Shown: positions 53,264 through 63,510 of the stretch, in pieces
Layout: every line of letters starts with the position of its first letter
How positions within the stretch are numbered: the stretch's first letter is position 1
NCBI RefSeq assembly: GCF_000189255.1
Contig: NZ_AEVS01000101.1
Span: 1 to 64,000 of the forward strand
DNA: 64,000 nt
Direction: 5' to 3'
Source of the DNA: Vibrio brasiliensis LMG 20546
GTDB taxonomy: Bacteria; Pseudomonadota; Gammaproteobacteria; Enterobacterales; Vibrionaceae
Notes under the pieces: generated by a model
Told to the model about the DNA's origin: nothing
Databases searched by the model: none
What the model saw: the letters and a program-made list of their open reading frames with translations, nothing else
Translations under genes and position numbers: made by a program

Positions 53264-55084
53264 ATGAAGAGATGGATGCGCATCGTGCTGGGTGGTATGG
53301 TTGCCGCAGGTACGAGCTTTGGAGCTTATGCCAAGATTATCGAAACCACGACTCTGGTGGGTTTTGGAGAAGCAAAATACGCCGATAACTTTGCTCATTT
53401 TGATTACGTCAATCCGGATGCTCCTAAATATGGCAAAGTGACGTACGGTCAGATGGGAACTTACGATAATTTCAATCGATACGCGTCGCGTGGAGTCGCG
53501 GCGGCAGGAAGTGGCCAGTTGTACGATACACTGATGTATTCTCCGAGTGATGAGATTGACGCCTACTATCCACTTATTGCCAGCAAAGCGCGCTATTCCG
53601 ACGATTTCATGTGGTTGGAACTCGATATTAACCCTAAAGCTCGTTTCCAGGATGGCAAGCCCATTACCGCCCATGATGTTGCGTTTACCTTCGATAAGTT
53701 TATGACCGAAGGTGTACCCCAATACCGTTCATATTACAAAGCCATTAAGTCTGTCACTGCAAAGTCTGATCATGTCGTGCGGATAGAGATGTCTGAACCA
53801 GATAGAGAGAAACTCTTCAGTTTCGCACAGTCTACTCGCGTGCTCCCTAAACACTTCTGGCAAGACAAGAAGTTTTCTGAACCTCTCAATGAGCCACCAA
53901 TAGGCAGTAGCGCGTATAAGGTTACCGACTACAAACCAGGGCAGAGTGTGACTTATACATTAGTCAAAGACTACTGGGCTAAAGACCTTCCCGTGAACGT
54001 CGGTCGTCACAACTTTGAACAGGTTCAGTACGACTACTACCGTGATGATACGGTCATGCTAGAGGCCTTTAAAGCGGGGGAGTTTGATATTCGTATCGAG
54101 AGTGAACCTAAGTTCTGGGAGAATTCGTATACGGGGTCAAACTTTGACAAGGGGTATATTAAGAAAGAAGTGATCCCTCATTCTCAGCCACAGCAAGCCA
54201 ATGGTTTTGTCTTCAATATTCAAACCGACGTATTTAAAGATCCTAAAGTACGTGAAGCCATCACGTATGCACTCGATTTTGAGTGGATGAATAAGAACCT
54301 TTTCTATAGCGAAAACAGCCGTACGCGTAGTTACTTCCAGAATACGGACTACGCATCAGTAGGCTTGCCATCTGAAGCAGAAAAAGCGGTACTTGAGCCT
54401 ATTAAGGATAAGATTCCTCCGCGTGTATATACGGAAGAGTATCAACCACCTAAAACAGACGGTTCGGGGCGTATTCGTAGCCAAATGCGAACGGCGTTTA
54501 AGCTGTTTAAACAGGCGGGTTGGGAGTTGAAAAACAAAGTCATGACCAACACCAAAACCGGGGAAGCGATGCAATTTGAGCTTCTGATTTACAATCCGAA
54601 TGTGGAAACTTATGCGATCCCATTCCAGAAGAACCTCAAGTCAATGGGTATTGATATGAAGATCCGCACAGTGGATCGGACGCAATACATCAAACGTCTA
54701 CGTGATCGCGATTTTGATATGGTCTCTTCGCGCTACTTTGCTAACCCTTATCCAAGCTCAAGCTTAATGATTGTCTGGAACTCACAGTTCATTGACTCGA
54801 CCTACAATACCGCTGGTGTCATCGACCCGGCTGTCGACTACCTGACTCAAGAGATTGCGGACAATCAACAGAACCCAGAGAAGTTACTCGCTCTGGGGCG
54901 AGCATTCGATAGGGTACTCCAGTGGAACTTCTACATGGTTCCTCAGTGGCATTACAGTAACTACCGCGTTGCGACATGGGATAAGTTTGAGCGACCAGAG
55001 ATTCGACCAGAGTATGACTTGGGTGTTGATACTTGGTGGGTGTCTAAAGAAAAAGCTGCCAAACTTCCTGAGAAACGACGTTAG
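53264..55084 (+). CDS. yejA: peptide-binding protein YejA
   Basis: A 606-residue periplasmic substrate-binding protein (family 5, SBP_bac_5) with signal peptide [23 protein letters not shown]. Family marks include [52 protein letters not shown], and the late [24 protein letters not shown]. Length equals E. coli YejA (604). It delivers oligopeptides (in E. coli microcin C) to YejBE. First gene of yejABEF, with short or overlapping junctions. A weak AT-rich palindrome lies upstream. Confidence 0.93.
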   Translation: MKRWMRIVLGGMVAAGTSFGAYAKIIETTTLVGFGEAKYADNFAHFDYVNPDAPKYGKVTYGQMGTYDNFNRYASRGVAAAGSGQLYDTLMYSPSDEIDAYYPLIASKARYSDDFMWLELDINPKARFQDGKPITAHDVAFTFDKFMTEGVPQYRSYYKAIKSVTAKSDHVVRIEMSEPDREKLFSFAQSTRVLPKHFWQDKKFSEPLNEPPIGSSAYKVTDYKPGQSVTYTLVKDYWAKDLPVNVGRHNFEQVQYDYYRDDTVMLEAFKAGEFDIRIESEPKFWENSYTGSNFDKGYIKKEVIPHSQPQQANGFVFNIQTDVFKDPKVREAITYALDFEWMNKNLFYSENSRTRSYFQNTDYASVGLPSEAEKAVLEPIKDKIPPRVYTEEYQPPKTDGSGRIRSQMRTAFKLFKQAGWELKNKVMTNTKTGEAMQFELLIYNPNVETYAIPFQKNLKSMGIDMKIRTVDRTQYIKRLRDRDFDMVSSRYFANPYPSSSLMIVWNSQFIDSTYNTAGVIDPAVDYLTQEIADNQQNPEKLLALGRAFDRVLQWNFYMVPQWHYSNYRVATWDKFERPEIRPEYDLGVDTWWVSKEKAAKLPEKRR

Positions 55085-55095
55085 TCGAGGCATTG

Positions 55096-56184
55096 ATGGC
55101 TGCATATATTTTTAGGCGACTGCTGTTAGTTATTCCAACATTGTGGGCGATTATCACCATTAATTTTTTCATTATTCAGGTGGCTCCTGGGGGGCCGGTT
55201 GAACAAGCAATTGCGCAAATGGAGGGGTTAGAATCGGGTTTGATGAGCCGCATCACTGGAGGGGGAAATTCAGCCGACACCGCCGTGGTGGAGGAAGCTT
55301 CTTCAACGGGCTATAAGGGCTCGAGAGGCTTAGACCCAGAAGTTGTCGAAGAGATTAAAAAGCAGTTCGGCTTTGATAAGCCGATCCATGAGCGCTATTT
55401 TGAGATGTTGAAAAACTATGTGACTTTCAACTTTGGCGATAGCCTCTTCAAGGGCGGAAGCGTCATTGATCTCATTGTTGAACGGTTGCCTGTCTCGATC
55501 TCCCTTGGTCTGTGGAGCACATTGATTATCTACCTGATATCCATACCTCTGGGTATCCTCAAGGCGATCCATCACGGTAGTCGCTTTGATATCTGGTCGA
55601 GTGCGGTGGTGATTATCGGCTATGCGATACCAGGATTTCTATTCGCGATTATTCTGATCATCCTGTTCGCCAGCGGTAACTACTTTAGTTGGTTCCCACT
55701 AAGAGGGTTAGTTTCAAGTAACTTTGACCAACTGACCTGGTATCAACAGATAGTGGATTACTTTTGGCATTTAGCGCTACCCATCTTTGCAATGGTGATT
55801 GGTGGTTTTGCCACTTTGAGTATGCTGACCAAAAACTCATTTCTCGATGAGATTAACAAGCAGTATGTGGTCACCGCGCGAGCGAAAGGGCTCGATGAGC
55901 GAGATATCCTTTATAAACATGTTTTCCGTAATGCAATGCTAATCATTATTGCTGGTTTCCCGGCTGCCTTTATCAGTATCTTCTTCACCGGCTCAATGCT
56001 GATTGAAGTGATGTTTTCGTTGGAAGGTATTGGGCTGCTGGGGTTTGAATCGACCATTCAACGGGATTATCCAGTGGTATTCAGTTCACTGTACATTATG
56101 ACTTTGCTTGGACTTGTTTTGAGCATTATCTCCGATTTGACTTATACCTGGGTCGACCCACGAATTGATTTTGAGGCCCGTTAA
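55096..56184 (+). CDS. yejB: peptide ABC permease YejB
   Basis: A 362-residue inner-membrane permease (BPD_transp_1). The first helix is at 8-30, then a long periplasmic loop (about 45-110), and further helices. The EAA-type cytosolic loop is seen in [26 protein letters not shown] 55096 lies 11 bases after the yejA stop; a TTG one codon earlier is in frame. Close to E. coli YejB (364). Partners are YejE and YejF. Confidence 0.93.
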   Translation: MAAYIFRRLLLVIPTLWAIITINFFIIQVAPGGPVEQAIAQMEGLESGLMSRITGGGNSADTAVVEEASSTGYKGSRGLDPEVVEEIKKQFGFDKPIHERYFEMLKNYVTFNFGDSLFKGGSVIDLIVERLPVSISLGLWSTLIIYLISIPLGILKAIHHGSRFDIWSSAVVIIGYAIPGFLFAIILIILFASGNYFSWFPLRGLVSSNFDQLTWYQQIVDYFWHLALPIFAMVIGGFATLSMLTKNSFLDEINKQYVVTARAKGLDERDILYKHVFRNAMLIIIAGFPAAFISIFFTGSMLIEVMFSLEGIGLLGFESTIQRDYPVVFSSLYIMTLLGLVLSIISDLTYTWVDPRIDFEAR

Positions 56185-57218
56185 TGTTTAGTCGTAGTAA
56201 GAACCCACTTAATCAGGCTCGCTGGCTGAGATTTAAAGCAAACAAACGTGGCTTTTGGTCGATGTGGATATTCAGTGCTTTGTTCGTGCTAAGCCTGTTC
56301 GCCGAGATCATTGCTAACGATAAACCTCTGTTGGTTGAGTATGACAGCCAGTGGTACTTCCCAATTGCCACACAATATGCAGAAACAGAGTTTGGCGGTG
56401 AATTTGAAACTGAAGCAGACTATACCGACCCGTATGTCATCGAACTCATCGAAGATAAAGGTTACATCGTTTGGCCATTAATTCGATTTAGCTACGATAC
56501 CATCAACTTCAATATTGGCGGAGCCGTACCGTCGCCTCCGGATGATGTCAATTGGCTGGGTACTGATGATAAAGGTCGTGATGTGCTGGCTAGGGTGATT
56601 TACGGCTTTCGTATCTCTGTCCTATTTGGTTTTGTTTTAACGATTGTTTCGAGTGTTATTGGTGTAGCAGTCGGAGCGACACAAGGTTATTACGGTGGCT
56701 GGTTAGATCTGTTCGGGCAACGCTTTATTGAAGTCTGGTCAGGTATGCCGACCCTGTTCCTGTTGATCATTCTCTCCAGTTTCGTTGAACCCAATTTCTG
56801 GTGGTTACTTGGAATCATGGTCGCATTTAGCTGGATGAGTTTAGTCGGTATTGTCCGTGCTGAATTCCTCCGTTGCCGTAATTTCGATTATGTCAGAGCT
56901 GCGCAGGCGATGGGGGTCGACGATAAGCGCATCATGTTACGTCATATGTTACCTAACGCTATGGTCGCTTCACTGACAATGATGCCGTTCATTCTTTCTG
57001 GCTCTGTTACGACATTAACGTCACTCGACTTCTTAGGTTTTGGTTTGCCAGCAGGTTCGCCTTCATTGGGTGAGCTATTGGCGCAAGGTAAAGCTAACCT
57101 GCAGGCACCCTGGCTAGGCTTCTCTGCATTCTTCGTATTGTCAGTGATGTTAACGCTGTTGGTATTCATCGGTGAAGCGGTGCGCGACGCCTTCGACCCA
57201 CATCATCAAGGAAGATAA
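56184..57218 (+). CDS. yejE: peptide ABC permease YejE
   Basis: A 344-residue second permease of the system. The ATG shares its first base with the yejB stop (TAATG), so translation is coupled. Helix at 26-44, a periplasmic loop with WLGTDDKGRDVLARV, and the EAA loop in YVRAAQAMGVDDKRIMLRHMLPNA. C-terminal GSPSLGELLAQGKANLQAPW is typical. Confidence 0.93.
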   Translation: MFSRSKNPLNQARWLRFKANKRGFWSMWIFSALFVLSLFAEIIANDKPLLVEYDSQWYFPIATQYAETEFGGEFETEADYTDPYVIELIEDKGYIVWPLIRFSYDTINFNIGGAVPSPPDDVNWLGTDDKGRDVLARVIYGFRISVLFGFVLTIVSSVIGVAVGATQGYYGGWLDLFGQRFIEVWSGMPTLFLLIILSSFVEPNFWWLLGIMVAFSWMSLVGIVRAEFLRCRNFDYVRAAQAMGVDDKRIMLRHMLPNAMVASLTMMPFILSGSVTTLTSLDFLGFGLPAGSPSLGELLAQGKANLQAPWLGFSAFFVLSVMLTLLVFIGEAVRDAFDPHHQGR

Positions 57219-57220
57219 CA

Positions 57221-58813
57221 ATGAGCAAAACGGTGTTAACCATTGAAAATCTTTCAGTGGGTTTTGGGCGCAAAAACAGCATTGAGCAAGTGACGCACGA
57301 TGTCTCACTGTCGATTCGTAAAGGCGAGACACTGGCTTTGGTTGGTGAGAGTGGCTCTGGTAAGTCGGTGACCGCCAACTCAGTGCTAAAACTGTTACCC
57401 AAAGGCTCTTCTCACTATCTCAACGGCTCCATTAACTTCGACGGTATTGATATTCTTTCCTGTTCTGAGCGAGAGCTACGCGGCATTCGAGGCGGGCGGA
57501 TTGGCATGATTTTCCAGGAGCCAATGGTATCGCTTAATCCACTGCACAAAATCGGTAAACAACTGGTTGAGACGCTCGCTATTCACCGTGGTATGCGTAC
57601 GCGCAATGCTGAGCAACTGGCGATTGAATGGCTCGATAAAGTCGGTATTCGTCACCCTGAGGTTAAAATTGGTGCTTATCCCCACGAGCTATCAGGGGGA
57701 GAACGTCAGCGCGTAATGATTGCTATGGCCCTGATTAACGAACCGGAGTTGCTGATTGCGGATGAACCGACAACGGCACTGGATGTTTCTGTGCAGGCGC
57801 AAATCCTCGATTTGCTCAAAGATCTTCAACAAGAGCTGGGTATGGCAATGCTGTTCATTACCCATGACTTGAGTATCGTAAAACGCATTGCCGATAGAGT
57901 CGCAGTGATGCAAGAAGGTGCGCTGGTGGAAGTTGGTCAGTGCCAGCAGGTATTTAATGAACCCGAACACCCTTATACACAAAAGCTGATCAACTCAGAC
58001 CCTCGAGGACTGCCTGTTATCGTTGATAGCGCTGCAGAAACATTACTGAAGGTCAAAGCACTGCGCGTATGGTTCCCAATTACGGGGGGAATCTTTAAGC
58101 GTGTTGTCTCGCATATCAAGGCGGTGACAAACATGAACTTTACGCTTAAACGTGGTTACTCAATAGGGCTTGTCGGAGAAAGTGGTTCTGGTAAGTCGAC
58201 CACAGGGATGGCGATCCTCAAACTGGTTAAATCAGAAGGTTCACTCTCTTATCTCGGCACTGAACTGCAGGGGTTAGATCGTAAAGGGATGCTGCCTTAT
58301 CGCAGCAAGATGCAAGTGGTGTTTCAGGATCCGTTCTCGGCCTTGAACCCTCGCATGTCAGTGGCTCAGGTCATCGGTGAAGGTCTGCGCGTTCATCAAC
58401 AACTTGATGATGCTGAGATCGATACCCTGATATGTGAAGTGATGAAAGAGGTCGATCTTGACCCGGAAACCCGCTACCGTTACCCGAATGAATTCTCCGG
58501 AGGGCAGCGTCAGCGAATTGCTATTGCGCGTGCTCTGATTCTCAAGCCAGAGTTTATTTTGCTTGATGAGCCGACTTCTTCTCTGGACCGAACTGTCCAG
58601 GCACAAGTGCTTGACCTATTAAAGTCACTGCAAGAGAAATATCAGCTCACTTATCTGTTTATCAGCCATGATTTGAATGTTGTTAAGTCTCTGTGCCATT
58701 ACACTATCGTGATGAAACAGGGAGAGGTGATTGAACATGGTGAAACCCAAACCTTGTTCACCCATCCGCAGCAGGACTACACACGACATCTGGTCGAGTT
58801 ATCCAGTTTCTGA
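57221..58813 (+). CDS. yejF: peptide ABC double ATPase YejF
   Basis: A 530-residue fused ATPase. Walker A GESGSGKS twice, signatures LSGGERQR and FSGGQRQR, Walker B LLIADEP and ILLDEP. It powers YejABE import. AGGAAG precedes the ATG, which is 2 bases after the yejE stop. A paralogue of about the same length without its own permeases is at 46064-47686. Terminator follows. Confidence 0.94.
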   Translation: MSKTVLTIENLSVGFGRKNSIEQVTHDVSLSIRKGETLALVGESGSGKSVTANSVLKLLPKGSSHYLNGSINFDGIDILSCSERELRGIRGGRIGMIFQEPMVSLNPLHKIGKQLVETLAIHRGMRTRNAEQLAIEWLDKVGIRHPEVKIGAYPHELSGGERQRVMIAMALINEPELLIADEPTTALDVSVQAQILDLLKDLQQELGMAMLFITHDLSIVKRIADRVAVMQEGALVEVGQCQQVFNEPEHPYTQKLINSDPRGLPVIVDSAAETLLKVKALRVWFPITGGIFKRVVSHIKAVTNMNFTLKRGYSIGLVGESGSGKSTTGMAILKLVKSEGSLSYLGTELQGLDRKGMLPYRSKMQVVFQDPFSALNPRMSVAQVIGEGLRVHQQLDDAEIDTLICEVMKEVDLDPETRYRYPNEFSGGQRQRIAIARALILKPEFILLDEPTSSLDRTVQAQVLDLLKSLQEKYQLTYLFISHDLNVVKSLCHYTIVMKQGEVIEHGETQTLFTHPQQDYTRHLVELSSF

Positions 58814-58840
58814 TGATTACACAGATAGACTCAGCAAAAA

Positions 58841-58863
58841 GCCGCCAGAAGAGGCGGCTTTTG
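58841..58863. terminator. terminator between yejF and the M16-like gene
   Basis: GCCGCC / GGCGGC (58841-58846, 58853-58858) with A run before and T run after. It serves both convergent genes. Confidence 0.88.
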
Positions 58864-58888
58864 TTTGTTCTACAGATAATGCTTTCTG

Positions 58889-60190
58889 TTAAAGGATAAC
58901 AGCGTCATCCTGAGACCAGATTTTTGCCAGCTTTTTACTTACATCCAGCTCATTAAGGTGAGCGACGTGGAAGTTAAGCAGGTCAAGATCGTAAGAAGGA
59001 GCCGTGTAAACTGAACCTGAGTTAACTGCTTGAACCAGACGGTCAGCCTGTTGCGCCGTGTAGTGCGAATTCTTCAGGCGAGTTTGACTTTCAAGCTGTT
59101 GGCGAACCTGACTCACAACCATTTCATATTCAGTCTGAGTGAAACCACCAGCAATCGCACGCTGAATTTCTGTCTGAACCACTTTCTCTACATTCTCTTT
59201 TTCGTTTGCAGCAAGCTCGGTTAGGCGAACCTGAGACAACATTTTGTGGTTGAAGACAAGCTGGCTGTCGACTGCTACTTTTGCTTGTGAATGTTGTTGT
59301 TCTAGCGCTGTTTCAATGCGTTGCTCTAACATCTTGTTCGCCAGAGTTGCTACCAGCATATCTTTGCGCAAGCTCTTGCTGTCAGGGAGGTTACGAACAT
59401 TTTTCAGGCTGCTGATAGCAAGCGATGAGTCACTGCTAACGGTCGTTGTCGCTGGTTCGATAGCCAGCTCTGTCAGCGAATTAGAAGCTACTGTGGTGTT
59501 ACTTTTCCAGTCAGAGAAGTTCTTCTCGATTAAGCGAGCAGCGACTCTCGGAGGGATGTTACCCGTCATCACTAGGGTGATGTTTTGTGGAACGTAGTGA
59601 TTAGTCTGGAATTGATTTACTGACTCCGCAGGAGTGTTCACTAGTGACTGTTCGTTCAGCGGTGCCCACTCTTGGTTGGCGACTAATGGCTGTACCTGTT
59701 TAGTCTCTATTAGTTGCTCAATGTCTGTCAGTGCAGGAAAAGTATCGTTGAGAAGTGCTTGCGCCTGACTTTGTTGAAGCGTTTTAGTTAAGCCGTGACG
59801 GATAGTTGCAAGGCTTTCGCTTACGTCGCTATCTGTGCCCTGGTTTAGATCAAGACTAAATACTGTTTGCTGGTAGCCTGAAGTTGCTAGCCAGTTCGTC
59901 TCTGTCACTGTGTTGAGCGCGGCGATACGAGCGAGTGGTTGTTCAGAAGGCTCTTGGGCTACACCACTGCCAACTCGTACTCGAATTGATACTTCATCAG
60001 TACTTTTTGTCGTTGGCAACACAATGTAGCGCAGACCATTTTCAAGCTGAGCCACTGAGGTACGGGCTGGCAGTTGAATATCGGTGTGTTCAAACCACAG
60101 TGCGTTATTCGTCGCAGAAACCGCTAATGGGGAAAAGAGTAAAGTCGCAGATAGGGCGGCTTTAGCAAAATTACGTAATGAATTAGACAC
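58889..60190 (-). CDS. M16-family homologue lacking the zinc motif
   Basis: A 433-residue secreted protein with a signal peptide (1-26, ending AVSA/T). Fold of one M16B half: LENGLRYIVLPTTKS, SIRVRVGSGVAQEP, then where an active member has HFLEH this one reads EQPLARIAAL, so the zinc ligands are gone. HYVPQNITLVMTGNI is the second M16 mark. Probably a non-catalytic partner or chaperone-like scaffold; in M16B pairs one subunit is active and the other is not. No active partner gene is adjacent; the only M16 enzyme nearby is at 33955-36711. The reading frame is intact, so it is kept by selection, not decayed. Confidence 0.8.
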   Translation of the reverse strand: MSNSLRNFAKAALSATLLFSPLAVSATNNALWFEHTDIQLPARTSVAQLENGLRYIVLPTTKSTDEVSIRVRVGSGVAQEPSEQPLARIAALNTVTETNWLATSGYQQTVFSLDLNQGTDSDVSESLATIRHGLTKTLQQSQAQALLNDTFPALTDIEQLIETKQVQPLVANQEWAPLNEQSLVNTPAESVNQFQTNHYVPQNITLVMTGNIPPRVAARLIEKNFSDWKSNTTVASNSLTELAIEPATTTVSSDSSLAISSLKNVRNLPDSKSLRKDMLVATLANKMLEQRIETALEQQHSQAKVAVDSQLVFNHKMLSQVRLTELAANEKENVEKVVQTEIQRAIAGGFTQTEYEMVVSQVRQQLESQTRLKNSHYTAQQADRLVQAVNSGSVYTAPSYDLDLLNFHVAHLNELDVSKKLAKIWSQDDAVIL

Positions 60191-60443
60191 TTACTACTCC
60201 AGAAACAATGAATGGTTTATCTCTGTGTTCTGAGAATTCGACCTGAACCGGGCCGGATTCCGTGTATCTCTATCCATGAACTCGAAGCTTAGCTTCGTAA
60301 CACGTCTTTGCCTTAACGTCGCACTCCTGCGCGGCAAATGAACATCTCGTTATAAAAGTTGGGTGAATTCTCTACAACTAAAGTTAATTAGTCAAATCGA
60401 ATTATGATTTGAGTGAATATATCTCAAAGGTAAGACAACGAAT

Positions 60444-62219
60444 TTAGATGGTGGTGTAATGACTGGCACTCGCAAGAGAAAGAGGTTTCGAGAACCAATA
60501 ACCTTGTAAGTAAGATGCGCCCATATCGGTAAATACTTTTTGCATCGCAGCGTTTTCAATACCTTCAATGACGATATCAATGTCATAAGTGGTACATAGT
60601 TTGGTGATGAAAGTGAGGTATTCGAAGGTTACCGGGTTTTCCATTGAACGCCAGGCAATCGACTTATCAATTTTGATCTGGGAAAGAGGAAGATCGAAAA
60701 AACTGTTTAGCGAGCTGTAACCAGCACCAAAATCGTCAAGAGAGAGCTTAAAACCCAGTTGGTTTAAATTATTAAGCTGGGCGATGGCGCTCTTGTTATC
60801 GTCGAGAATGATGGTTTCAGTCAGTTCGAGCACAATCGAGCTGGCTTTAACATTGTGCTTGTCTATTAATTGCTTGAGTGCATCCGGGAACTGCTGGCTG
60901 AGTAACTGTAAAACCGAGACATTGACGTTGACTCGAATATCATCAGTATGTGTCTGCTGGTACTTGTTGATAAAACGACATGCTTCATCGAAAACCAGAT
61001 AGCCGAGTTCGCTGATTAGGCCCTTTCGCTCCGCGACGCTAATAAACTCATCAGGATAAATTTCTCCTAATTGGTCGCTTTTCCAGCGAACCAAACTTTC
61101 GAAACTGGCTACAGCATGTTTTTTAGTACAGATAATCGGTTGAAACCTGACTGACAGCTTGCGTTTCTTAATCGCGTTGCCCAGCTCTTGCTCAATATAG
61201 AAATGTCGGTCGACCTGGCTTTTGGTATTGCCAGTATAGATGCGAATACAGTTATCACGTTGCGTGGCGGCGTACTGGCTGGTTTTAGCTGCCACTTTTA
61301 CCAGCTCATCTGCGGCTAATGCGTTACAAATGTTGGGATAAATACCGATGCTAATGTCTGTCGCATACAAGAAATCAATCGCTTCAACGGAGTTCTGATA
61401 CGCCTTACATATTCGCTCAGCTAGGTTCTTTAAGTCATCATTGTCATATTGCCCGCGAACCAGAATAGCAAAGTCATGTGACTGAATTCGGTAGATATCG
61501 ACGAATTGATCGGGGAACTTACCTAGTGTTTTGTTGAGGTGTGACAATAGGTTACGCATGATCTGCGAGCCGTATAACGTCTGATAGGATCTCGCGTTGC
61601 CAGCCTGAATATAAACCAGATGATGAGACTGAGTAGTGACCCCTTTGATGTTATCAAGATCAATAGCCAGCTTTTGTTCGTTAGATAACCCTGTCGGTCC
61701 ATCTCTGAGTGAAGACTGCTGAACATACATCTCCATCAGTTTGCGATCAGAAATGTCTTTATGACAACCTATCATAAAGCGATGACCATTGACCGTTTTG
61801 GTGATGGCTGTACCTTCGAGCCAAGTGTATTGGCCATTAGTGCAGCGCACGCGATACTGAACCGTAACACGCGATTCATCTTCTTGAATGTGTTCATCAA
61901 CGCGTTCAGACAGGGCTACTTTATCAAGCGGGTGGACCAAATCGAGCCAGTTTTGCAGACAAGTATGCCCAGACTCAACGCCAAAGCGAGCATAAAAGGA
62001 AGGGTTATAGAAACAGACATGCTCGGTATCTGACATATAGAAGATACCATCATTGAGTACGTCGACCACATGTCTAAAGTGGTTGTCCATCAATTCATCA
62101 AGTTCTGCACCAGTCAAAATACTGGCTTGAGTCGATTCACTCTCAACCGAGTCAACACTCATCTCAGAGACAAGAGTGATCTTAGGTCGTGGAGATATGC
62201 TATTTATTGACTGTGACAT
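60444..62219 (-). CDS. PAS - degenerate GGDEF - EAL c-di-GMP phosphodiesterase
   Basis: 591 residues. PAS domain (about 45-160) ending KDISDRKLMEM; a GGDEF-type domain (about 170-330) with QSHDF in place of GGDEF, so unable to make c-di-GMP; and an EAL domain (about 345-585) with Glu374 (ESL), NVNVSV, ELTET, DDFGAGYSS at 495-503, KID at 516, EGIE at 552 and QGYW at 572. The catalytic set is complete. Likely a sensory phosphodiesterase; the GGDEF relic may bind GTP to tune it. Cytosolic, with no helices. Alone on the minus strand, before a 400-base gap. Confidence 0.9.
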   Translation of the reverse strand: MSQSINSISPRPKITLVSEMSVDSVESESTQASILTGAELDELMDNHFRHVVDVLNDGIFYMSDTEHVCFYNPSFYARFGVESGHTCLQNWLDLVHPLDKVALSERVDEHIQEDESRVTVQYRVRCTNGQYTWLEGTAITKTVNGHRFMIGCHKDISDRKLMEMYVQQSSLRDGPTGLSNEQKLAIDLDNIKGVTTQSHHLVYIQAGNARSYQTLYGSQIMRNLLSHLNKTLGKFPDQFVDIYRIQSHDFAILVRGQYDNDDLKNLAERICKAYQNSVEAIDFLYATDISIGIYPNICNALAADELVKVAAKTSQYAATQRDNCIRIYTGNTKSQVDRHFYIEQELGNAIKKRKLSVRFQPIICTKKHAVASFESLVRWKSDQLGEIYPDEFISVAERKGLISELGYLVFDEACRFINKYQQTHTDDIRVNVNVSVLQLLSQQFPDALKQLIDKHNVKASSIVLELTETIILDDNKSAIAQLNNLNQLGFKLSLDDFGAGYSSLNSFFDLPLSQIKIDKSIAWRSMENPVTFEYLTFITKLCTTYDIDIVIEGIENAAMQKVFTDMGASYLQGYWFSKPLSLASASHYTTI

Positions 62220-62619
62220 TGGTGACTAAGGTACCTACAAGACAATTTTCTGGTCAATTTTTAATACTTTAACGATTTTTACATGAGTATCGTGTCAGTA
62301 TTACATTAAATAATGATGAATCTCTAGCAGATGGCTCCCATTATTTGTTAATAAATCAAAAACATTGCCCTGCACTGACAAGTTAACTAAATATAGTGAT
62401 ACTTTGAACAATTACACAGCATCAAAAGTTAACCTGTTGTTCTAGCGCAGTATGACCAGATTATCCTCTGAAAACAGATTGTTATGTTTCGCGAGTAAGT
62501 AACTGTTTTTCTTTTTTTGCGATCGCTATACTGAGACTAAATTCATAAGCAATTGACGTTTGTCGGCACGCGCTGCTTCAGTTAGTTCGATAAGTCTGCG
62601 TTGTAGAACCGGAACCAAG
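62220..62619. promoter_or_regulatory. divergent intergenic gap
   Basis: A 400-base AT-rich gap between the EAL gene and the LysR gene. It must carry promoters for both. I see no ORF, palindrome or known site that I would defend. Confidence 0.35.
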
Positions 62620-63510
62620 ATGAAATCACAACTCGATCTTAACCTACTTAAAGTCTTACCTTTACTTGAAAAACACCGTCAGCTTAAGCCTGTAGCAAAA
62701 GAGCTAGGCAAAACTGAGAGTGCGGTGAGTAAGCATCTTGCGAAGCTAAGGGAGCAGCTTGATGATCCTCTGTTTGTCAGAGGAGCATTTGAGTTTGAAC
62801 CCACTGAGTTCACCATCGAACTATTGCCAAAGATTACCGCTGGCTTAGATATGATTGGTGAAGCGGTTCAGAGAGGGGAGTTTGATCCCGCGTTATACGA
62901 CAAACCTATCTATATCGCTCTGCCGAGTCTTGGTCAGTACTTAGTTGGTAAAGAGTTACTGCTCGATTTAATTGCTACCTTTCCCAAAGCAAAGATAAAC
63001 ATTACTACCTGGAATGAGTCCTCCATTACCGACATTCTCGATGAGAGACTGGATATCGGCGTCCAGTACTTCAATGAAGAACTGACCAAAACGATCTTCC
63101 AGCAACATTTAGGAAAGTACAAAGGTGCGATCATCAGTGCAGAGAAGTACGCCCATCGCAGCATTGAAGACAAACTGGCAATGCCTTATATCATGATGGA
63201 AATGAAGGGTTGGCAGGATACCAAAGCGGTAACCAGTCAAGCATTGGAGAAGCACGGAATTGAGGTAAATACTATCGCTACCGTCGATAATATTACCTGC
63301 CTGTTTGAAGTGTTAGAGAGTATTGAAAGTGCCACTCTATTGCCATTTACCAGCCATGTTCAGCTGCACAATAAGTTCTCAGTGACACCTTTACCGGAGC
63401 ATTTGCAGTTGGAGCATCCACCTTCAGTGGTTGCCAACTATAAGCTGGTCAACCATGGTAATCCGCTCCATCAACTACTGGCACAAAAGATTAAGCAGCA
63501 TCTTTTCTAG
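62620..63510 (+). CDS. LysR-family transcription regulator
   Basis: 296 residues from ATG 62620 (frame open to 62560, but the HTH starts right after MKSQLDLNLLKVL). Winged helix in LKPVAKELGKTESAVSKHLAKLREQLDDPLFVRG, then a LysR substrate-binding domain with DIGVQYFNEEL. Of the LeuO/NodD-like short-linker type. Target genes unknown. Its last 20 bases overlap the convergent response-regulator gene. Confidence 0.85.
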   Translation: MKSQLDLNLLKVLPLLEKHRQLKPVAKELGKTESAVSKHLAKLREQLDDPLFVRGAFEFEPTEFTIELLPKITAGLDMIGEAVQRGEFDPALYDKPIYIALPSLGQYLVGKELLLDLIATFPKAKINITTWNESSITDILDERLDIGVQYFNEELTKTIFQQHLGKYKGAIISAEKYAHRSIEDKLAMPYIMMEMKGWQDTKAVTSQALEKHGIEVNTIATVDNITCLFEVLESIESATLLPFTSHVQLHNKFSVTPLPEHLQLEHPPSVVANYKLVNHGNPLHQLLAQKIKQHLF

